This document shows positions 36,019-45,821 of a stretch of DNA of 64,000 nucleotides, piece by piece (position 1 is the first letter of the stretch; every line of letters starts with the position of its first letter). Origin of the DNA: Campylobacter concisus (GTDB lineage Bacteria > Campylobacterota > Campylobacteria > Campylobacterales > Campylobacteraceae). The notes beneath the pieces are model-generated. The model was not told where the DNA came from. It saw only the letters and a list, made by a program, of their open reading frames with translations, and did not search any database. Where the stretch lies: positions 1,116,001 through 1,180,000 of the forward strand of contig NZ_CP060705.1 in the NCBI RefSeq assembly GCF_003048835.2, written 5' to 3'. Position numbers and translations under genes: made by a program.

Positions 36019-36450
36019 CTAATTTACTCTTTTTGGCTCTTCGATGACCTCAACGTCGATGATCTCGCCCTCATCTTTTTTACTGCGCTGCTCGCTAAAA
36101 TTTTGAAATTTAAACTCCTGATAGCTCTCATTTTTCGCTGCATTTTTCTTAAATACTAAAGAAAAAACGACCACGGCTATGCCAAAAATATCCGTTAAAA
36201 TTCCTGGCAAAAAGAGCAGCGCTCCACCAAAGCTAAGCCCTAGCTGACTAAATAAATTTCCGCCAAGAAAGCTTTTAAATGCCACTTGAGGCGAATTTAA
36301 GCTAGAAAATCCAGCATTAAAAAGAAGTACGATACCCACAAATCCAGAGACCAGCACCTCAAGAAAGTAGTTCAAAAAGTCAAATTTATCAACAAAAAGA
36401 TAGATAAAGACCGCTTCTATCAAAAAAAATAAAAATGCAAAAAATCTCAT
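36019..36450 (-). CDS. FxsA family membrane protein
   Basis: 143 residues with three or four hydrophobic helices: the N-terminal pair, then [19 protein letters not shown], which matches the FxsA signature LLxPGxLTDxxG. E. coli FxsA overexpression relieves phage T7 exclusion by F plasmid; the normal role is unknown. The 3' part is charged. It overlaps the end of proS by 4 bp and precedes hemC. Confidence 0.85.
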   Translation of the reverse strand: MRFFAFLFFLIEAVFIYLFVDKFDFLNYFLEVLVSGFVGIVLLFNAGFSSLNSPQVAFKSFLGGNLFSQLGLSFGGALLFLPGILTDIFGIAVVVFSLVFKKNAAKNESYQEFKFQNFSEQRSKKDEGEIIDVEVIEEPKRVN

Positions 36451-38147
36451 AAGCTTTCTTTTATCTTTCTAAAGGCCTCATCTGCGCCTATCGACTCTTT
36501 GTTTAGCCCATCTCTTGTGATAAACTCGACCTTGCCATTTGCAAATTCTTTACCAACAAGTAGCGCATAAGGAAAGCCGATAAGTTCAAAATCATTCATC
36601 TTAACGCCAAATCTCTCGTTTCTATCGTCGATTATGACGCTAACACCAGCTTTTTTAAGGCTCTCATAAAGCTCAAATGCAAATTTCACGCCCGCCTCAT
36701 CTCTTAAATTTGAAATGATGATCTCCACATCAAACGGCGCGCACTCTTTTTTCCAGATGCAGCCCTTCTCGTCATGGCTAGCCTCTATCATCACAGCGAT
36801 CAGCCTGCTGATACCAATGCCGTAGCAGCCCATCAAAAATGGCTTTGCCTTGCCGTTTTCATCAAGATATGTCGCATTCATCGCAGCTGAATATTTATCA
36901 CCTAGCTGAAAGATATGACCGACTTCTATGCCTTTGCTAAGTTTTAAATTTCCGCCGCAAACTGGGCATTTATCGCCCTCTTTTACCTTTACAAGGTCTT
37001 TAAATCTCTCCTCGTTAAATCCGCTAACACTAACGCCAACAAAGTGATAGTCCTTCTCGTTAGCACCGCATATCATGTTATTTGCGCCCCTTAGCTCGTT
37101 ATCTATAAAAAATTTCACATCCTTTAGCCCAACTGGCCCGCAAAATCCAGCAGATAATCCAGCTTTAGTCACGTCAGCCTCGCTAGCATCTACTAGCTCA
37201 AGCGCCTTGCAAGCGTTTTGCGCCTTTGTCTCTTGAAGCTCGTCATCGCCCCTTACGAAAAAGACCACAACCTCTTCTTTATCCTCATAGATCGCCTTTT
37301 TCATAACGGCTTTTATGCAGTAAAACTCGCTAACTTTGAAAAACTCTGCCACATCTTTTATAGTTTTTGCATTTGGCGTTAGAAATTTAGCCGCGTCCGC
37401 CTCTGGTGTCTCAGCCTCGCTAACTCTTGGTTTGCGTCTTGCAGCCTCGACGTTTGCAGCGTATCTGCAAGCCTCACAGCAAAGTATGTCGTCCTCGCCG
37501 TTACTTGCAAGCACCATAAATTCTTTACTGCCGCTACCGCCAATGGCTCCGCTATCAGCCTCAACAGCTCTAAAATTTAGCCCCAAGCGGGTAAAAATCT
37601 TACTATAAGTTGCCTCCATAAGGTCAAACTCACGCTTAAGATCCTCTTTGCTTGAGTGAAAGCTATAACCATCTTTCATCGTAAATTCGCGACCTCTTAG
37701 CAAGCCAAAGCGTGGTCTTGCCTCGTCACGAAATTTGGTGTTTATCTGGTATAAATTTAGTGGTAGCTGTTTGTAGCTAGTCACCTTGCCACGCACCAAA
37801 GCAACGGCTGCCTCTTCATTTGTAGGACTTATAACAAAGTCATTATCCTTTCTATCTTTAAAGCGTAAAAGCTCCTTGCCAAAGACGTTGTAACGACCAC
37901 TTTGCTTCCAAAGCTCGCCTGAAGTGACCACGCTAAAGCTCACCTCTAGCGCGCCAGCCTCGTTCATCTCCTCTTTTACCACGCGTGAAATTTTATCGTG
38001 CATGATCTTTCCAAGCGGCAGATAGTTATAAAGCCCAGAGCCGATCTGCTCAACAAAGCCACCTCTTATCAAAAACTGATGGCTTGGTAAAGATGCATCT
38101 TTTGGCGCTTCTTTGGTAGTTGGGGCGTAAAATTTACTAAATTTCAT
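36447..38147 (-). CDS. proS: Prolyl-tRNA synthetase
   Basis: 566 residues, class II synthetase of the long bacterial type with an editing (INS) domain in the middle. [35 protein letters not shown] (motif 2), GQ-like motif 3 region [20 protein letters not shown] and the anticodon-binding C-terminus are seen. A GGAG sits upstream of the ATG, inside the end of hemA. Confidence 0.96.
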   Translation of the reverse strand: MKFSKFYAPTTKEAPKDASLPSHQFLIRGGFVEQIGSGLYNYLPLGKIMHDKISRVVKEEMNEAGALEVSFSVVTSGELWKQSGRYNVFGKELLRFKDRKDNDFVISPTNEEAAVALVRGKVTSYKQLPLNLYQINTKFRDEARPRFGLLRGREFTMKDGYSFHSSKEDLKREFDLMEATYSKIFTRLGLNFRAVEADSGAIGGSGSKEFMVLASNGEDDILCCEACRYAANVEAARRKPRVSEAETPEADAAKFLTPNAKTIKDVAEFFKVSEFYCIKAVMKKAIYEDKEEVVVFFVRGDDELQETKAQNACKALELVDASEADVTKAGLSAGFCGPVGLKDVKFFIDNELRGANNMICGANEKDYHFVGVSVSGFNEERFKDLVKVKEGDKCPVCGGNLKLSKGIEVGHIFQLGDKYSAAMNATYLDENGKAKPFLMGCYGIGISRLIAVMIEASHDEKGCIWKKECAPFDVEIIISNLRDEAGVKFAFELYESLKKAGVSVIIDDRNERFGVKMNDFELIGFPYALLVGKEFANGKVEFITRDGLNKESIGADEAFRKIKESL

Positions 38148-39420
38148 CTATATCTCCTGCTTGAAAATTTTGTTCATCTTTTATGTCAAATAAAAATTTA
38201 ACTCCGTTTGAAAGCTCACTAGCCCTCTCCTCGTCTGCAAGCCCTTTTAGCTTCATCGTTGGCTGGTGTAAAAAGGCTTTAAAGACCTGATGGATGAGCT
38301 TTTGCGCCTCATCGTAATCGCTATGTTTTAAATAGCCCTTTTTTATCGCCTTTTCTAGCTCGTTTTTCGCGCAAATTTCAGCCTGCTTGCGGATTGATTT
38401 TATAAGAGGCACGCTCATATCTTCTTTTAAAGTCTTTAAAAACTCGCTTGTGTCTTGACCGACGATTGAGTAGGCCTTTTGCGCCTGCTCCTCTCTTAGG
38501 GCTAAATTTTTACGCACGATCTCCTCTAAGCTATCAACCGTATAGACGCTTATAAGCTCTGTGTTTAAAAGATCGATATCTCTTGGCACGGCGATATCAA
38601 AAAAGTATCTGTGAAATTCTCTTGGCTCGATGATATCGCCTGTGATGATGGCGTGCGGAGCTGCAGTGCTTGAAAAGATGAGATCGTAATTATTTACATA
38701 CTCTTTTAATTTCAAGATACTATCCCAGCTCGCGTTATCGCCCAGGCTATCAACTAGCTGCTCGACGCGCTCAGAGCTTCTGTTTATGATGATCACTTCT
38801 GCGCCGCTTGATATGAGGTGCTTTGCTGCTAGCTCGCCCATCTCGCCAGCGCCCACGACGATAGCTGTTTTACCTTCAAGCGTGCCAAAAATTTCTTTTG
38901 CTTTTGCCACGGCGACGCTTGAAACTGAGATCGGGTTTTTAGAAATTTGAGTTTCGTTTCTAACCTTGGCAGCGCACTTACATGCGTAGTGGATGATCTT
39001 GCTGATATCTTCGCCGCATGAGTTGTTGTCATAGGCAAATTTAAAGGCATTTTTTAGCTGGCCAACGATCTGCGTTTCGCCAACTACTAGGCTATCAAGC
39101 GAGCTTGCCACAGCAAAGAGGTGGTGTGCAGCACCGCTGTTTTCATAGATGTCAGCTCTCTCATAAAGCTCATCTTCAAAAACGCCTGAAAATATCGACA
39201 TACACCTGATGATATGAGCAGTAGCGGCCTTTACATCCTCTACACTTGCTATGATCTCGACGCGGTTGCAGGTGTTTAGCACCATGCTCTCTTTTATGTT
39301 TTTGTTTGAGTTTATCAGTTTTAAAATTTGCTCTTTTTTATCGTCACTATCAAATGCAAGCTTCTCTCTGACCGAAATATCAGTGTTTTTATATGTAAAA
39401 CTTATATCTAAATAGTGCAT
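38137..39420 (-). CDS. hemA: Glutamyl-tRNA reductase
   Basis: 427 residues. [12 protein letters not shown] with the active-site Cys, [18 protein letters not shown], and the NADPH domain [20 protein letters not shown] are HemA signatures. First committed step of haem synthesis by the C5 route. The frame opens at TTG 39423, but ATG 39420 overlaps the prenyl synthase stop (TGATG) and is the likely start. Confidence 0.95.
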   Translation of the reverse strand: MHYLDISFTYKNTDISVREKLAFDSDDKKEQILKLINSNKNIKESMVLNTCNRVEIIASVEDVKAATAHIIRCMSIFSGVFEDELYERADIYENSGAAHHLFAVASSLDSLVVGETQIVGQLKNAFKFAYDNNSCGEDISKIIHYACKCAAKVRNETQISKNPISVSSVAVAKAKEIFGTLEGKTAIVVGAGEMGELAAKHLISSGAEVIIINRSSERVEQLVDSLGDNASWDSILKLKEYVNNYDLIFSSTAAPHAIITGDIIEPREFHRYFFDIAVPRDIDLLNTELISVYTVDSLEEIVRKNLALREEQAQKAYSIVGQDTSEFLKTLKEDMSVPLIKSIRKQAEICAKNELEKAIKKGYLKHSDYDEAQKLIHQVFKAFLHQPTMKLKGLADEERASELSNGVKFLFDIKDEQNFQAGDIDEI

Positions 39421-40313
39421 CAAAATTCCCTATCTATCATGCTTTTTATGATCCCTTCAAGCTCAGCGTTTTTATACTCTTTTATCGCTTCTATCGCTTC
39501 ATTTCCAAGCCTTTTGGCTTCATTTATAGCTTTACTAAGCGAGCTAGTTTTATCAAAATTTTCTTTTAACCACGAAATTTCGTCTGCGTTTAGCTTCTTT
39601 GCCCAAAGCGATCTAAGCTTTGTTTTACCAGCCTCGTCCAGGCTCTTATAAAGATAAATGTAAGGGAGTGTCGTTTTGCCCTCGACAAAGTCGTTAAGCG
39701 CTGGTTTGCCAAGCGTTTTTTCATCTTGAGTGATGTCTAATATATCATCAACAATCTGAAATGCAAGACCTAAATTTTTGCCATAAAGGCCAAATTTCTC
39801 ACTATCTTTGCCAGCTATCTTTGCCCCACAAATAGCCGTAGCTTCTATCAAAACAGCTGTTTTATAATAGATCATTTTTAAGTATTCTTGCTCGTTTTCA
39901 TTAAAATTTTCAGCCATTTTCACATCCATCATCTCGCCGACGCTTAGTTTGCTGACCGCATCTGAGATGACAGCTGCGATGCTTGGGTCAAATTTTGTAA
40001 GCTCAAAATAAGCCTTTGAATAGAGGATGTCGCCTAGCATGACTGAGTTTTTACTACCAAAAAGTGCGTTTATGCTTGGTTTGCCGCGTCTTATATTTGC
40101 CTCGTCTATGACGTCGTCGTGCAATAAGCTTGCAAGGTGGATGAGCTCGATGATAGCGCAAAGCTTAAGAGAAATTTCACTCTCGCCTGCGATCTTTAAA
40201 AGAAGTTTTGAGCGAAGCTTTTTGCCTGAGCTTATCTTTAAAAACATCTCAAACGCCTCTTTATAGCCAAGCTCGCTTATAAATTTGCTCATTATTTCAT
40301 CGATTTTATCCAT
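39420..40313 (-). CDS. ispB: Polyprenyl diphosphate synthase (octaprenyl type)
   Basis: 297 residues from the ATG at 40313, which is preceded by GAAGGATAAAA; upstream in-frame codons to 40376 lie within the next gene and are not used. The first Asp-rich motif is LLHDDVIDEANIRRGKPS and the second VDDILD (QIVDDILDITQ), as in trans-isoprenyl synthases. It probably makes the menaquinone side chain. Chain length cannot be read with certainty. The gene order matches the Helicobacter block hemC-proS-hemA-ispB. Confidence 0.88.
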   Translation of the reverse strand: MDKIDEIMSKFISELGYKEAFEMFLKISSGKKLRSKLLLKIAGESEISLKLCAIIELIHLASLLHDDVIDEANIRRGKPSINALFGSKNSVMLGDILYSKAYFELTKFDPSIAAVISDAVSKLSVGEMMDVKMAENFNENEQEYLKMIYYKTAVLIEATAICGAKIAGKDSEKFGLYGKNLGLAFQIVDDILDITQDEKTLGKPALNDFVEGKTTLPYIYLYKSLDEAGKTKLRSLWAKKLNADEISWLKENFDKTSSLSKAINEAKRLGNEAIEAIKEYKNAELEGIIKSMIDREF

Positions 40314-40323
40314 TTTTATCCTT

Positions 40324-40755
40324 CTATTTATCCTCGTGTGGATCTCTAAAACCCACATCCACACGCTTACTCTCATCTAGCAGCGCCACCCTAAAATGCG
40401 CCTTTTTATCCCTAAAATCAATAAATGATATATAAAGGCTCACGCTCTCGTTTGGCGGCATCATAAAATCAGGCAAAACTCGCTGCATATAGGTATCTTG
40501 CCCATGTCTTAGCGAAAAGACCATCTGTCTTGGATAGCGCCTAAAAAAACTTTGCACAGTGATATTTGTGCTATCAAATAGCGTCCAACGAAAGTCAAAT
40601 GTTTCAACTTTTTGAGTTTTTTTCTCGGTTATAAAGACCCGCGCCCACTCATCTTTTTTAAGCTCAAAAGTATGCACCGAATTTGGGTCAAAATTTGGCT
40701 CTTTTGCAAAGGCAAGAGCGACTAGCAAGGCCACAAGCGCAAAAATTCTACTCAT
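40324..40755 (-). CDS. Exported conserved hypothetical protein
   Basis: 143 residues with a signal peptide (residues 1-17, MSRIFALVALLVALAFA). The mature part is rich in beta-strands and aromatic and basic residues, with no cysteines in the mature part and no lipobox. Neighbours ispB and a DUF2018 gene are on the same strand and overlap or abut it. I do not recognise a domain. Confidence 0.75.
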   Translation of the reverse strand: MSRIFALVALLVALAFAKEPNFDPNSVHTFELKKDEWARVFITEKKTQKVETFDFRWTLFDSTNITVQSFFRRYPRQMVFSLRHGQDTYMQRVLPDFMMPPNESVSLYISFIDFRDKKAHFRVALLDESKRVDVGFRDPHEDK

Positions 40756-41002
40756 TTTGGCTTAAAATTTCTCCGCTAAGCTCAATATATAGATCATTTA
40801 CTCCGTTATAAATTTTATCTTGCTCTGAGAGTATAAAATTTCTGATCTCATCTTCGCTAACGCCATGCTTCTCGCAAAGCTCGCTCATAGCTACAAATTT
40901 CTCAAAAATTTTATCTATCTCGTTTTTAACCAAAACGGCATTTGCGTTAAACAAAATGTCATAAAATTTATCCCTCGCACTGCCCTCAAATATATCTATC
41001 AT
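40748..41002 (-). CDS. DUF2018 family protein (HP0242-like)
   Basis: 84 residues, all helical. Position beside the hemA-ispB block mirrors Helicobacter HP0242, the small knotted-dimer protein of the DUF2018 family, and the sequence style fits. Function unknown. Overlaps the exported protein gene by 8 bp. Confidence 0.75.
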   Translation of the reverse strand: MIDIFEGSARDKFYDILFNANAVLVKNEIDKIFEKFVAMSELCEKHGVSEDEIRNFILSEQDKIYNGVNDLYIELSGEILSQNE

Positions 41003-41050
41003 CGCTGTTTCTTTGAAAATTTCTTAAGATTATAGCTAATTAAAACTAAG

Positions 41051-41674
41051 TTAAAAATTTAATATTATCTCCCACGCCTCGCCAACGTTTTTAGCATTAT
41101 AGGTCGCTGTCTTGCTCTCCTCGCCAAATCCCCAGCAAACTTGCACATAAGGCATATTTGCGTTTTTGGCCGCAAGCTCGTCTTTTAGGCTATCTCCTAT
41201 AAAGATCGCCTTGTTAGCTTTAGTTTTACTAACAGCTAGGTGAAGCATCGTAGGATCTGGCTTTTGCGGTATCTCCTTGCTAGCGCCGATGACCTCGTCA
41301 AATAGCTCATAAATTTCATTTTTCTTTAAAATTTTCTCTAGCGTATCATGCGGTGCATTGCTTGCCAAAACAACCTTAAATTTAGCCTCTTTGCACTTTT
41401 GCAAAAGCTCTTTTACGCCATCATAGGTAGTCGCACACTCATCATAAAATTTCTTAAATTTCTCTTCAAAGCCCTCTTTTAAGCTCCTGCTTGGCGTGTC
41501 GATGCCGTAAAACTCAAGGGCTAAATTTCTACCTGGCTCGTTGATCGCTTTTATGATAAATTCCTTATCAAGTGGCGGCAAATTTAGCTCATCTCTCACT
41601 TCATTTACCGTTTTATATATCGCCTCGCCGCTATCGATCACCGTGCCGTCCATATCAAAAATAACTACTTTCAA
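41051..41674 (-). CDS. HAD-family phosphatase (phosphoglycolate phosphatase-like)
   Basis: 207 residues. Motif I VVIFDMDGTVIDSG, a cap of helical type, motif II VVLASNAP, then KPDPTMLHL and motif IV FIGDSLKDELAA define a haloacid-dehalogenase phosphatase near PGPase/Gph. The substrate is not determined. Overlaps the next small gene by 4 bp. Confidence 0.88.
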   Translation of the reverse strand: MKVVIFDMDGTVIDSGEAIYKTVNEVRDELNLPPLDKEFIIKAINEPGRNLALEFYGIDTPSRSLKEGFEEKFKKFYDECATTYDGVKELLQKCKEAKFKVVLASNAPHDTLEKILKKNEIYELFDEVIGASKEIPQKPDPTMLHLAVSKTKANKAIFIGDSLKDELAAKNANMPYVQVCWGFGEESKTATYNAKNVGEAWEIILNF

Positions 41675-42003
41675 TCCTCATCCTTAAATTTATTTTTATG
41701 TTTTTCTTTTTTATATGTCTTTTGATTTTTTAGCTTATCAAGTAGATTTGCCGCCTTTAAAAGCTCATCTTTTGGGGCATTTTTGATAAGCAAATTTATA
41801 AAATTTTCTAGCGCCTTTGAGTATGGTTGATCAAGATAAACAGCCTCGACTTTTTCAATGACTTTCGCGTTTTTCTCAACTCTTTGGCGAAATTCAGTCT
41901 CGTCAAAGTCATCTCTTTTTAGCCCGTTTATCGCTGATTTTGCAAATTTTTCTAGCGCGCGAAGATATTTTACACGTTTAAATTTGTCCGTGACTTGGTT
42001 CAA
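41671..42003 (-). CDS. Conserved hypothetical protein
   Basis: 110 residues, all helical and strongly basic at the C-terminus, no signal. It overlaps the HAD phosphatase gene by 4 bp, so the two are co-expressed. No family recognised. Confidence 0.65.
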   Translation of the reverse strand: MNQVTDKFKRVKYLRALEKFAKSAINGLKRDDFDETEFRQRVEKNAKVIEKVEAVYLDQPYSKALENFINLLIKNAPKDELLKAANLLDKLKNQKTYKKEKHKNKFKDED

Positions 42004-42071
42004 ATTTTTCCTTTTTTTGGCAAATTATATCAAAATTTGATTTTATCCCCTAAATTTTGGCTTTGCTAATG

Positions 42072-42077
42072 TATAAT
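42072..42077 (+). promoter_or_regulatory. -10 box of metY
   Basis: TATAAT 31 bp before the ATG; AAGGAG at 42098-42103 is the ribosome site. No S-box or other riboswitch fold was seen in the short leader. Confidence 0.6.
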
Positions 42078-42108
42078 TTACGCCAAAATTACCAAACAAG
42101 GAGCAAAA

Positions 42109-43380
42109 ATGAGGCAAGAAACCGCTGCGATCCACGTAGGCTACGACACACATGAGGGCTTTGGCACGATGGCTGTGCCTATTTTTCAAAGCACGGCTTA
42201 CGACTTTGGAAGTGCCGAGACAGCCGCTGCTAGGTTTGATCTAAAAGATAACGGCCACATCTACACAAGACTTGGCAATCCAACGACAGATATCTTTGAA
42301 AAAAGGGTCGCCGCACTTGAGGGCGGAGCCGCTGCAATAGCGACTGCAAGCGGTCAGGCAGCTTTGTTTTATAGCATCATAAATTTAGCCCAGGCAGGCG
42401 ATAACATCATCATCGCAAAGAAAATTTACGGCGGCACGACGGTGCTTTTTACGCACACGCTAAAGAGATTTGGCATAGAGGCTAGAGTCTTTGACAGCGA
42501 TACGGCCGATGATCTGGAGGGTTTAATAGATGATAAAACGAGGGCTATATTTTTTGAAACGCTCTCAAACCCGAAAATTTCTATCCCAAATATCGAGAAA
42601 ATCGTAGAGATCGCAAACAAATATGGCATCATTAGCATCACGGATAACACCGTACCAACACCTATCATCTTTCAGCCACTTCGCCACGGCGTCGATGTTT
42701 GCGTGCATAGCGCTAGCAAATATATGAGCGGTCAGGGTCTTAGCCTAGCAGGTGTTGTTGTAAGTGCAAATCACCTAAATGAAAAGCTAAAAGGCAACAA
42801 GAGATATGAGCACTTTAACGTGCCAGATGCGAGCTACCACGACATCGTTTATGCCAATATGACCGACAACTTCGACATCTACACGCTAAGAATGAGACTA
42901 GCCATCGTGCGCGACATCGGCGCTGTGATCTCTCCGTTTAACTCTTGGCAGCTTATACAAGGGCTTGAAACGCTTGCTGTTAGGGTTGAGAGACACTCGC
43001 AAAACGCGCTAAAAGTGGCTAAATTTCTAAACTCTCACAAACATATAAAAAGCGTGGCTTATCCTGGGCTTGCCGACAACGTAGATCACGCAAAGGCGCA
43101 AAAATACTTTAAAGACGGCATGGCTAATGGGCTATTTTGCTTTGAGACTGATAGCTTTGAGCGTGCAAAAAAGATGCTAGAGCGCGTAAAACTCTTTAAG
43201 ATCGTGGTAAATATAGGCGATACAAAGTCACTCATCACACACCCAGCCTCGACAACTCACCAGCAGCTAAGCAGCGAAGAGCTCATCAAAGCTGGCATCA
43301 CAAAAGAGCTGATAAGAGTTAGCATAGGTCTTGAAAACGCCGAGGATCTGATAGCTGATCTAGCTCAAGCCTTAGAATAA
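42109..43380 (+). CDS. metY: O-acetylhomoserine aminocarboxypropyltransferase
   Basis: 423 residues of the Cys/Met-metabolism PLP family. ETAAIHVGYDTHEGFGTMAV and PIFQSTAYDFGSAETAAARF mark O-acetylhomoserine sulfhydrylases; the PLP Lys is in VHSASKYMSGQG; the C-terminus TLITHPASTTHQQ-like block (SLITHPASTTHQQLS) is conserved. It makes homocysteine directly from sulfide. Single-gene unit with its own promoter and terminator. Confidence 0.93.
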   Translation: MRQETAAIHVGYDTHEGFGTMAVPIFQSTAYDFGSAETAAARFDLKDNGHIYTRLGNPTTDIFEKRVAALEGGAAAIATASGQAALFYSIINLAQAGDNIIIAKKIYGGTTVLFTHTLKRFGIEARVFDSDTADDLEGLIDDKTRAIFFETLSNPKISIPNIEKIVEIANKYGIISITDNTVPTPIIFQPLRHGVDVCVHSASKYMSGQGLSLAGVVVSANHLNEKLKGNKRYEHFNVPDASYHDIVYANMTDNFDIYTLRMRLAIVRDIGAVISPFNSWQLIQGLETLAVRVERHSQNALKVAKFLNSHKHIKSVAYPGLADNVDHAKAQKYFKDGMANGLFCFETDSFERAKKMLERVKLFKIVVNIGDTKSLITHPASTTHQQLSSEELIKAGITKELIRVSIGLENAEDLIADLAQALE

Positions 43381-43382
43381 TC

Positions 43383-43413
43383 AAATTTCTAGCTCTTTTT
43401 GGGCTAGAAATTT
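43383..43413 (+). terminator. Terminator hairpin of metY
   Basis: Perfect 11 bp stem: AAATTTCTAGC (43383-43393) with GCTAGAAATTT (43403-43413), loop of 9 containing TTTTT. It lies 3 bp past the stop. A U-tail is weak. Confidence 0.7.
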
Positions 43414-43526
43414 AACTCATCTTTTAAACTTGCATATGCTCTTATCGCAAAAAAATAGATATAAATTTTTCCTATACGCTAGAAAATGCACCACACCGCA
43501 TGCGGTTTATGTGAGAGAATTTATAA

Positions 43527-43640
43527 CAAATTTTAAAATTTCATGAACGAGCAATTTAGGCTCTAAAATTTGAGCTAAGCGATAAGCGAAGCCAAATTTT
43601 AGTAGTCAATTCTTGAGAGTGAATGTAATTTTAAAATTTG
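43527..43640 (+). repeat. 114 bp intergenic repeat, copy A
   Basis: Starts CAAATTTTAAAATT and ends AATTTTAAAATTTG, so the ends are inverted repeats (the core is itself a palindrome). It is about 91 percent identical (10 mismatches by eye, no gap) to copy B at 43838-43951. An inner GCTC...GAGC pair suggests a structured transcript or a miniature mobile element. Confidence 0.82.
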
Positions 43641-43700
43641 ATAGATAGTAAATTTCTATTTTTGAAATCACGACTTTAAATTTATAAGCTCTTTTATTCA

Positions 43701-43751
43701 AAAGGGAGACAAGGGGACTTGAATTACGAAGCCGTCCCCTTATCCCCCTTT
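43701..43751. repeat. Long GC-rich hairpin between the repeat copies
   Basis: AAAGGG (43701-43706) pairs with CCCTTT (43746-43751), and AAGGGGAC (43711-43718) pairs with GTCCCCTT (43734-43741), with an inner loop of 15 bases and a 4x4 internal bulge. The C/G content is striking in this AT-rich gap. Confidence 0.7.
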
Positions 43752-43837
43752 TTAAATCCCCCAAACCCCTCGCACGTTCAAAGGGCATGCGATGGCACTA
43801 TCGTGCCGCATGTGTTTTTATACCAGATAAGCTCACA

Positions 43838-43951
43838 CAAATTTTAAAATTTTATGAACGAGTAATTTCAGCTCTAAAATTTGAGCCAAGCTGTAAGCTA
43901 AGTCAAATTTTAGTAGTCAATTCTTGAGAGTGAATGGAATTTTAAAATTTG
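43838..43951 (+). repeat. 114 bp intergenic repeat, copy B
   Basis: Same length and orientation as copy A, 311 bp further on, with the same terminal palindromes and the shared block AGTAGTCAATTCTTGAGAGT. Confidence 0.82.
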
Positions 43952-44111
43952 CAAAGCAATAAACAAATTTAAATGTTTGTTTCTTTGTTAAGAGAGAATA
44001 GGTTTAAATTAAAAATACTCTTAGCTCATATAAGATTAGAGGTGCAGATAGCGCTAACACACTACCTGCTTTTTATTGGATTTTCTAATAAATTATTTTA
44101 TTAAATTTATC

Positions 44112-44549
44112 TCAAACGATATCTTCAAAGACTTCAAATTTATCTTGATTTACAAGCATCTCAAGCAAGACACCGTAGTTATCTTTTATCTCATCTTGAA
44201 GTTTTATAGCAAGCTCTTTTGCGTCTTTTCCATCTTTTGGATAGGTAACTACTAGATCGATCGGTTCAGCGTTTAAAAACTCTTGTATGCCAGTTAGTAG
44301 CTCGCTAGCGCCTCTTTCGTTTGTGCCGTGAAGCACGACCACGTAGTGTTCGTTTTCTCTTATAACAACGTCTGTTTGTCTTAGGATTTTTTCAAAAATT
44401 TCGCCATATTCTTTACTATTTGGCAAAGAAAAATATATCAAAGATAAATTTTTCGCATAGTCCTTTACGTTTTTGTATCGCTTTATAAAAGCTATCTCAA
44501 GATCGATTATTGATAAAATATCAACTGCCGAGAAGATTTTTGCCGCCAT
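44112..44549 (-). CDS. Conserved hypothetical protein, possibly a degenerate GGDEF-like domain
   Basis: 145 residues. The arrangement LSLIYFSLPNSKEYGEIFEKILRQTDVVIRENEHYVVVL is reminiscent of the GGDEF fold (strand, helix, then LRxxDxxxRxxxxxFxxxL). However, the GGDEF signature is absent: the equivalent site reads NEHYV. If related, it would be a non-catalytic cyclase homologue. It lies 30 bp behind cprS on the same strand, so may be part of that signalling unit. Confidence 0.55.
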   Translation of the reverse strand: MAAKIFSAVDILSIIDLEIAFIKRYKNVKDYAKNLSLIYFSLPNSKEYGEIFEKILRQTDVVIRENEHYVVVLHGTNERGASELLTGIQEFLNAEPIDLVVTYPKDGKDAKELAIKLQDEIKDNYGVLLEMLVNQDKFEVFEDIV

Positions 44550-44579
44550 TTTTACACTCCTTTTTTTGCGGTTTTGATT

Positions 44580-45821
44580 TTACACCGCTATTATATCTTG
44601 TAAATTTTCAAAAATAAAGACATTCATTCCATTTTTGTATTCATAGCCAAATTTTAGTCCATGAGCCTCAAGGATGTTGCTAACTATATATAAACCTAGA
44701 CCAAAGCTCTTTTGTGCATCCTCACCTTTGATAAATGGCTGGATGTAAAAATCAAGGTCATTTTTTAGCTTCTCGCCTTGAGTTATAAATTTCATATGAT
44801 CCTTGCTAACCATGATATTTACGTGCTTATCGGTTGAGTACTTTATGCCATTATCTATCATATTTTTTATAGCGACTGAAAATAGCTTAAAATCAACCAT
44901 CACTCTAACCTCATCAAGCTCGCTGATACCAACGTGCTCTTTTTCGATCATCGCTATATCGATAGCCTCATCGATGAGATCTCTCATAAGGCAAGGCGTC
45001 TTGTTTGTAAGGCCTATTTTTGAGGTTATCTGCTCGATTGCTGCAAGCTCATTTATCAAATTTTCAAGCTTGTGAAAGACGGAGATTAGCCTCTCTTGAT
45101 TTTTGCTTTTTTCTATCATTTGAGCGGCGATCAGCCCCTTTGTGATAGGCGTTTTTAGCTCGTGCATGATATTTCTTAAGAAAAGATGCCTTGAGTCATT
45201 TAGTGCTTTGATCTGACAAACAGCCTCATAAAATGCCTCTGAAACTTCAGAAATTTCATCCTTGCCGTTGCCGACATTTTGCACGCCATCAAGCTCGCCA
45301 TTTGCAAATTTAACGATCTGACGCTTTAGCTTTCTAAGCGGTTTTATCTTATAGATGACAAAGATATAAGCAGCCAGCAAAATGACCGCAACTACGGCAA
45401 ACACAGCCTTTATCACCTCGTATCTGTAAGGCTGAAATTCTTTATCCATCAAAAGCTTTAGCTCGTCTAAATGCTCGATCTTTAGGTAGTGATGCTTATC
45501 ATAAAGCAAGATAGCACTAGATCCTAGATCACTTGAAATTTCTTCTAAAACGGCTGCATTTTTTAAAATTTCTTCTTTTTCATTTTTAGCGGTGATCTCT
45601 GGCATGTCGATGTTTGAGAGCTGACGGTCATACTGGGCTTTGTTTATTATGCCACCCATGTAGAGCAAATTTGTCCTAGCGACGTTTGAGTATTTGTTAT
45701 TTAGCTCTCTTGTGTAGTTTTGTTTATCAAAGCCCATGAGCCACAAAAAGGCTAGAAATATCGAAACGAGCGCAAGTCCAAAGATAAACGTTATCGTGAT
45801 AAATATAGAAGATCTTGGCAT
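44580..45821 (-). CDS. cprS: Sensor histidine kinase, CprS-like (ArsS family)
   Basis: 413 residues with two membrane helices (about 9-30 and 138-158) around a periplasmic sensor, a HAMP region, the phospho-accepting LRNIMHELKTPITKG, and ATPase motifs N (MIDNGIKYS) and G (FGLGLYIVSNIL). The order with cprR and htrA matches C. jejuni Cj1226c-Cj1228c, where the kinase controls biofilm and envelope stress genes. The frame opens at TTG 45824, but the ATG at 45821 overlaps the cprR stop (TGATG) and is the likely start. Confidence 0.9.
   Translation of the reverse strand: MPRSSIFITITFIFGLALVSIFLAFLWLMGFDKQNYTRELNNKYSNVARTNLLYMGGIINKAQYDRQLSNIDMPEITAKNEKEEILKNAAVLEEISSDLGSSAILLYDKHHYLKIEHLDELKLLMDKEFQPYRYEVIKAVFAVVAVILLAAYIFVIYKIKPLRKLKRQIVKFANGELDGVQNVGNGKDEISEVSEAFYEAVCQIKALNDSRHLFLRNIMHELKTPITKGLIAAQMIEKSKNQERLISVFHKLENLINELAAIEQITSKIGLTNKTPCLMRDLIDEAIDIAMIEKEHVGISELDEVRVMVDFKLFSVAIKNMIDNGIKYSTDKHVNIMVSKDHMKFITQGEKLKNDLDFYIQPFIKGEDAQKSFGLGLYIVSNILEAHGLKFGYEYKNGMNVFIFENLQDIIAV

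Larger units (their letters stand above)
43414..44111. other. Non-coding gap with two repeat copies and a GC-rich hairpin
   Basis: About 700 bp between metY and the next gene. It contains two 114 bp repeat copies (43527-43640, 43838-43951) flanking a hairpin (43701-43751). A 60-codon frame on the minus strand crosses these elements and shows no coding character. Confidence 0.7.

Noticed and set aside
35460-36047. Plus-strand 195-codon frame opposite hemC
   Set aside because: hemC is certain on the other strand; the plus-strand translation has no recognisable domain.
43606-43788. 60-codon minus-strand frame in the repeat gap
   Set aside because: It runs through a repeat copy and the GC-rich hairpin, has no ribosome site and no coding pattern.
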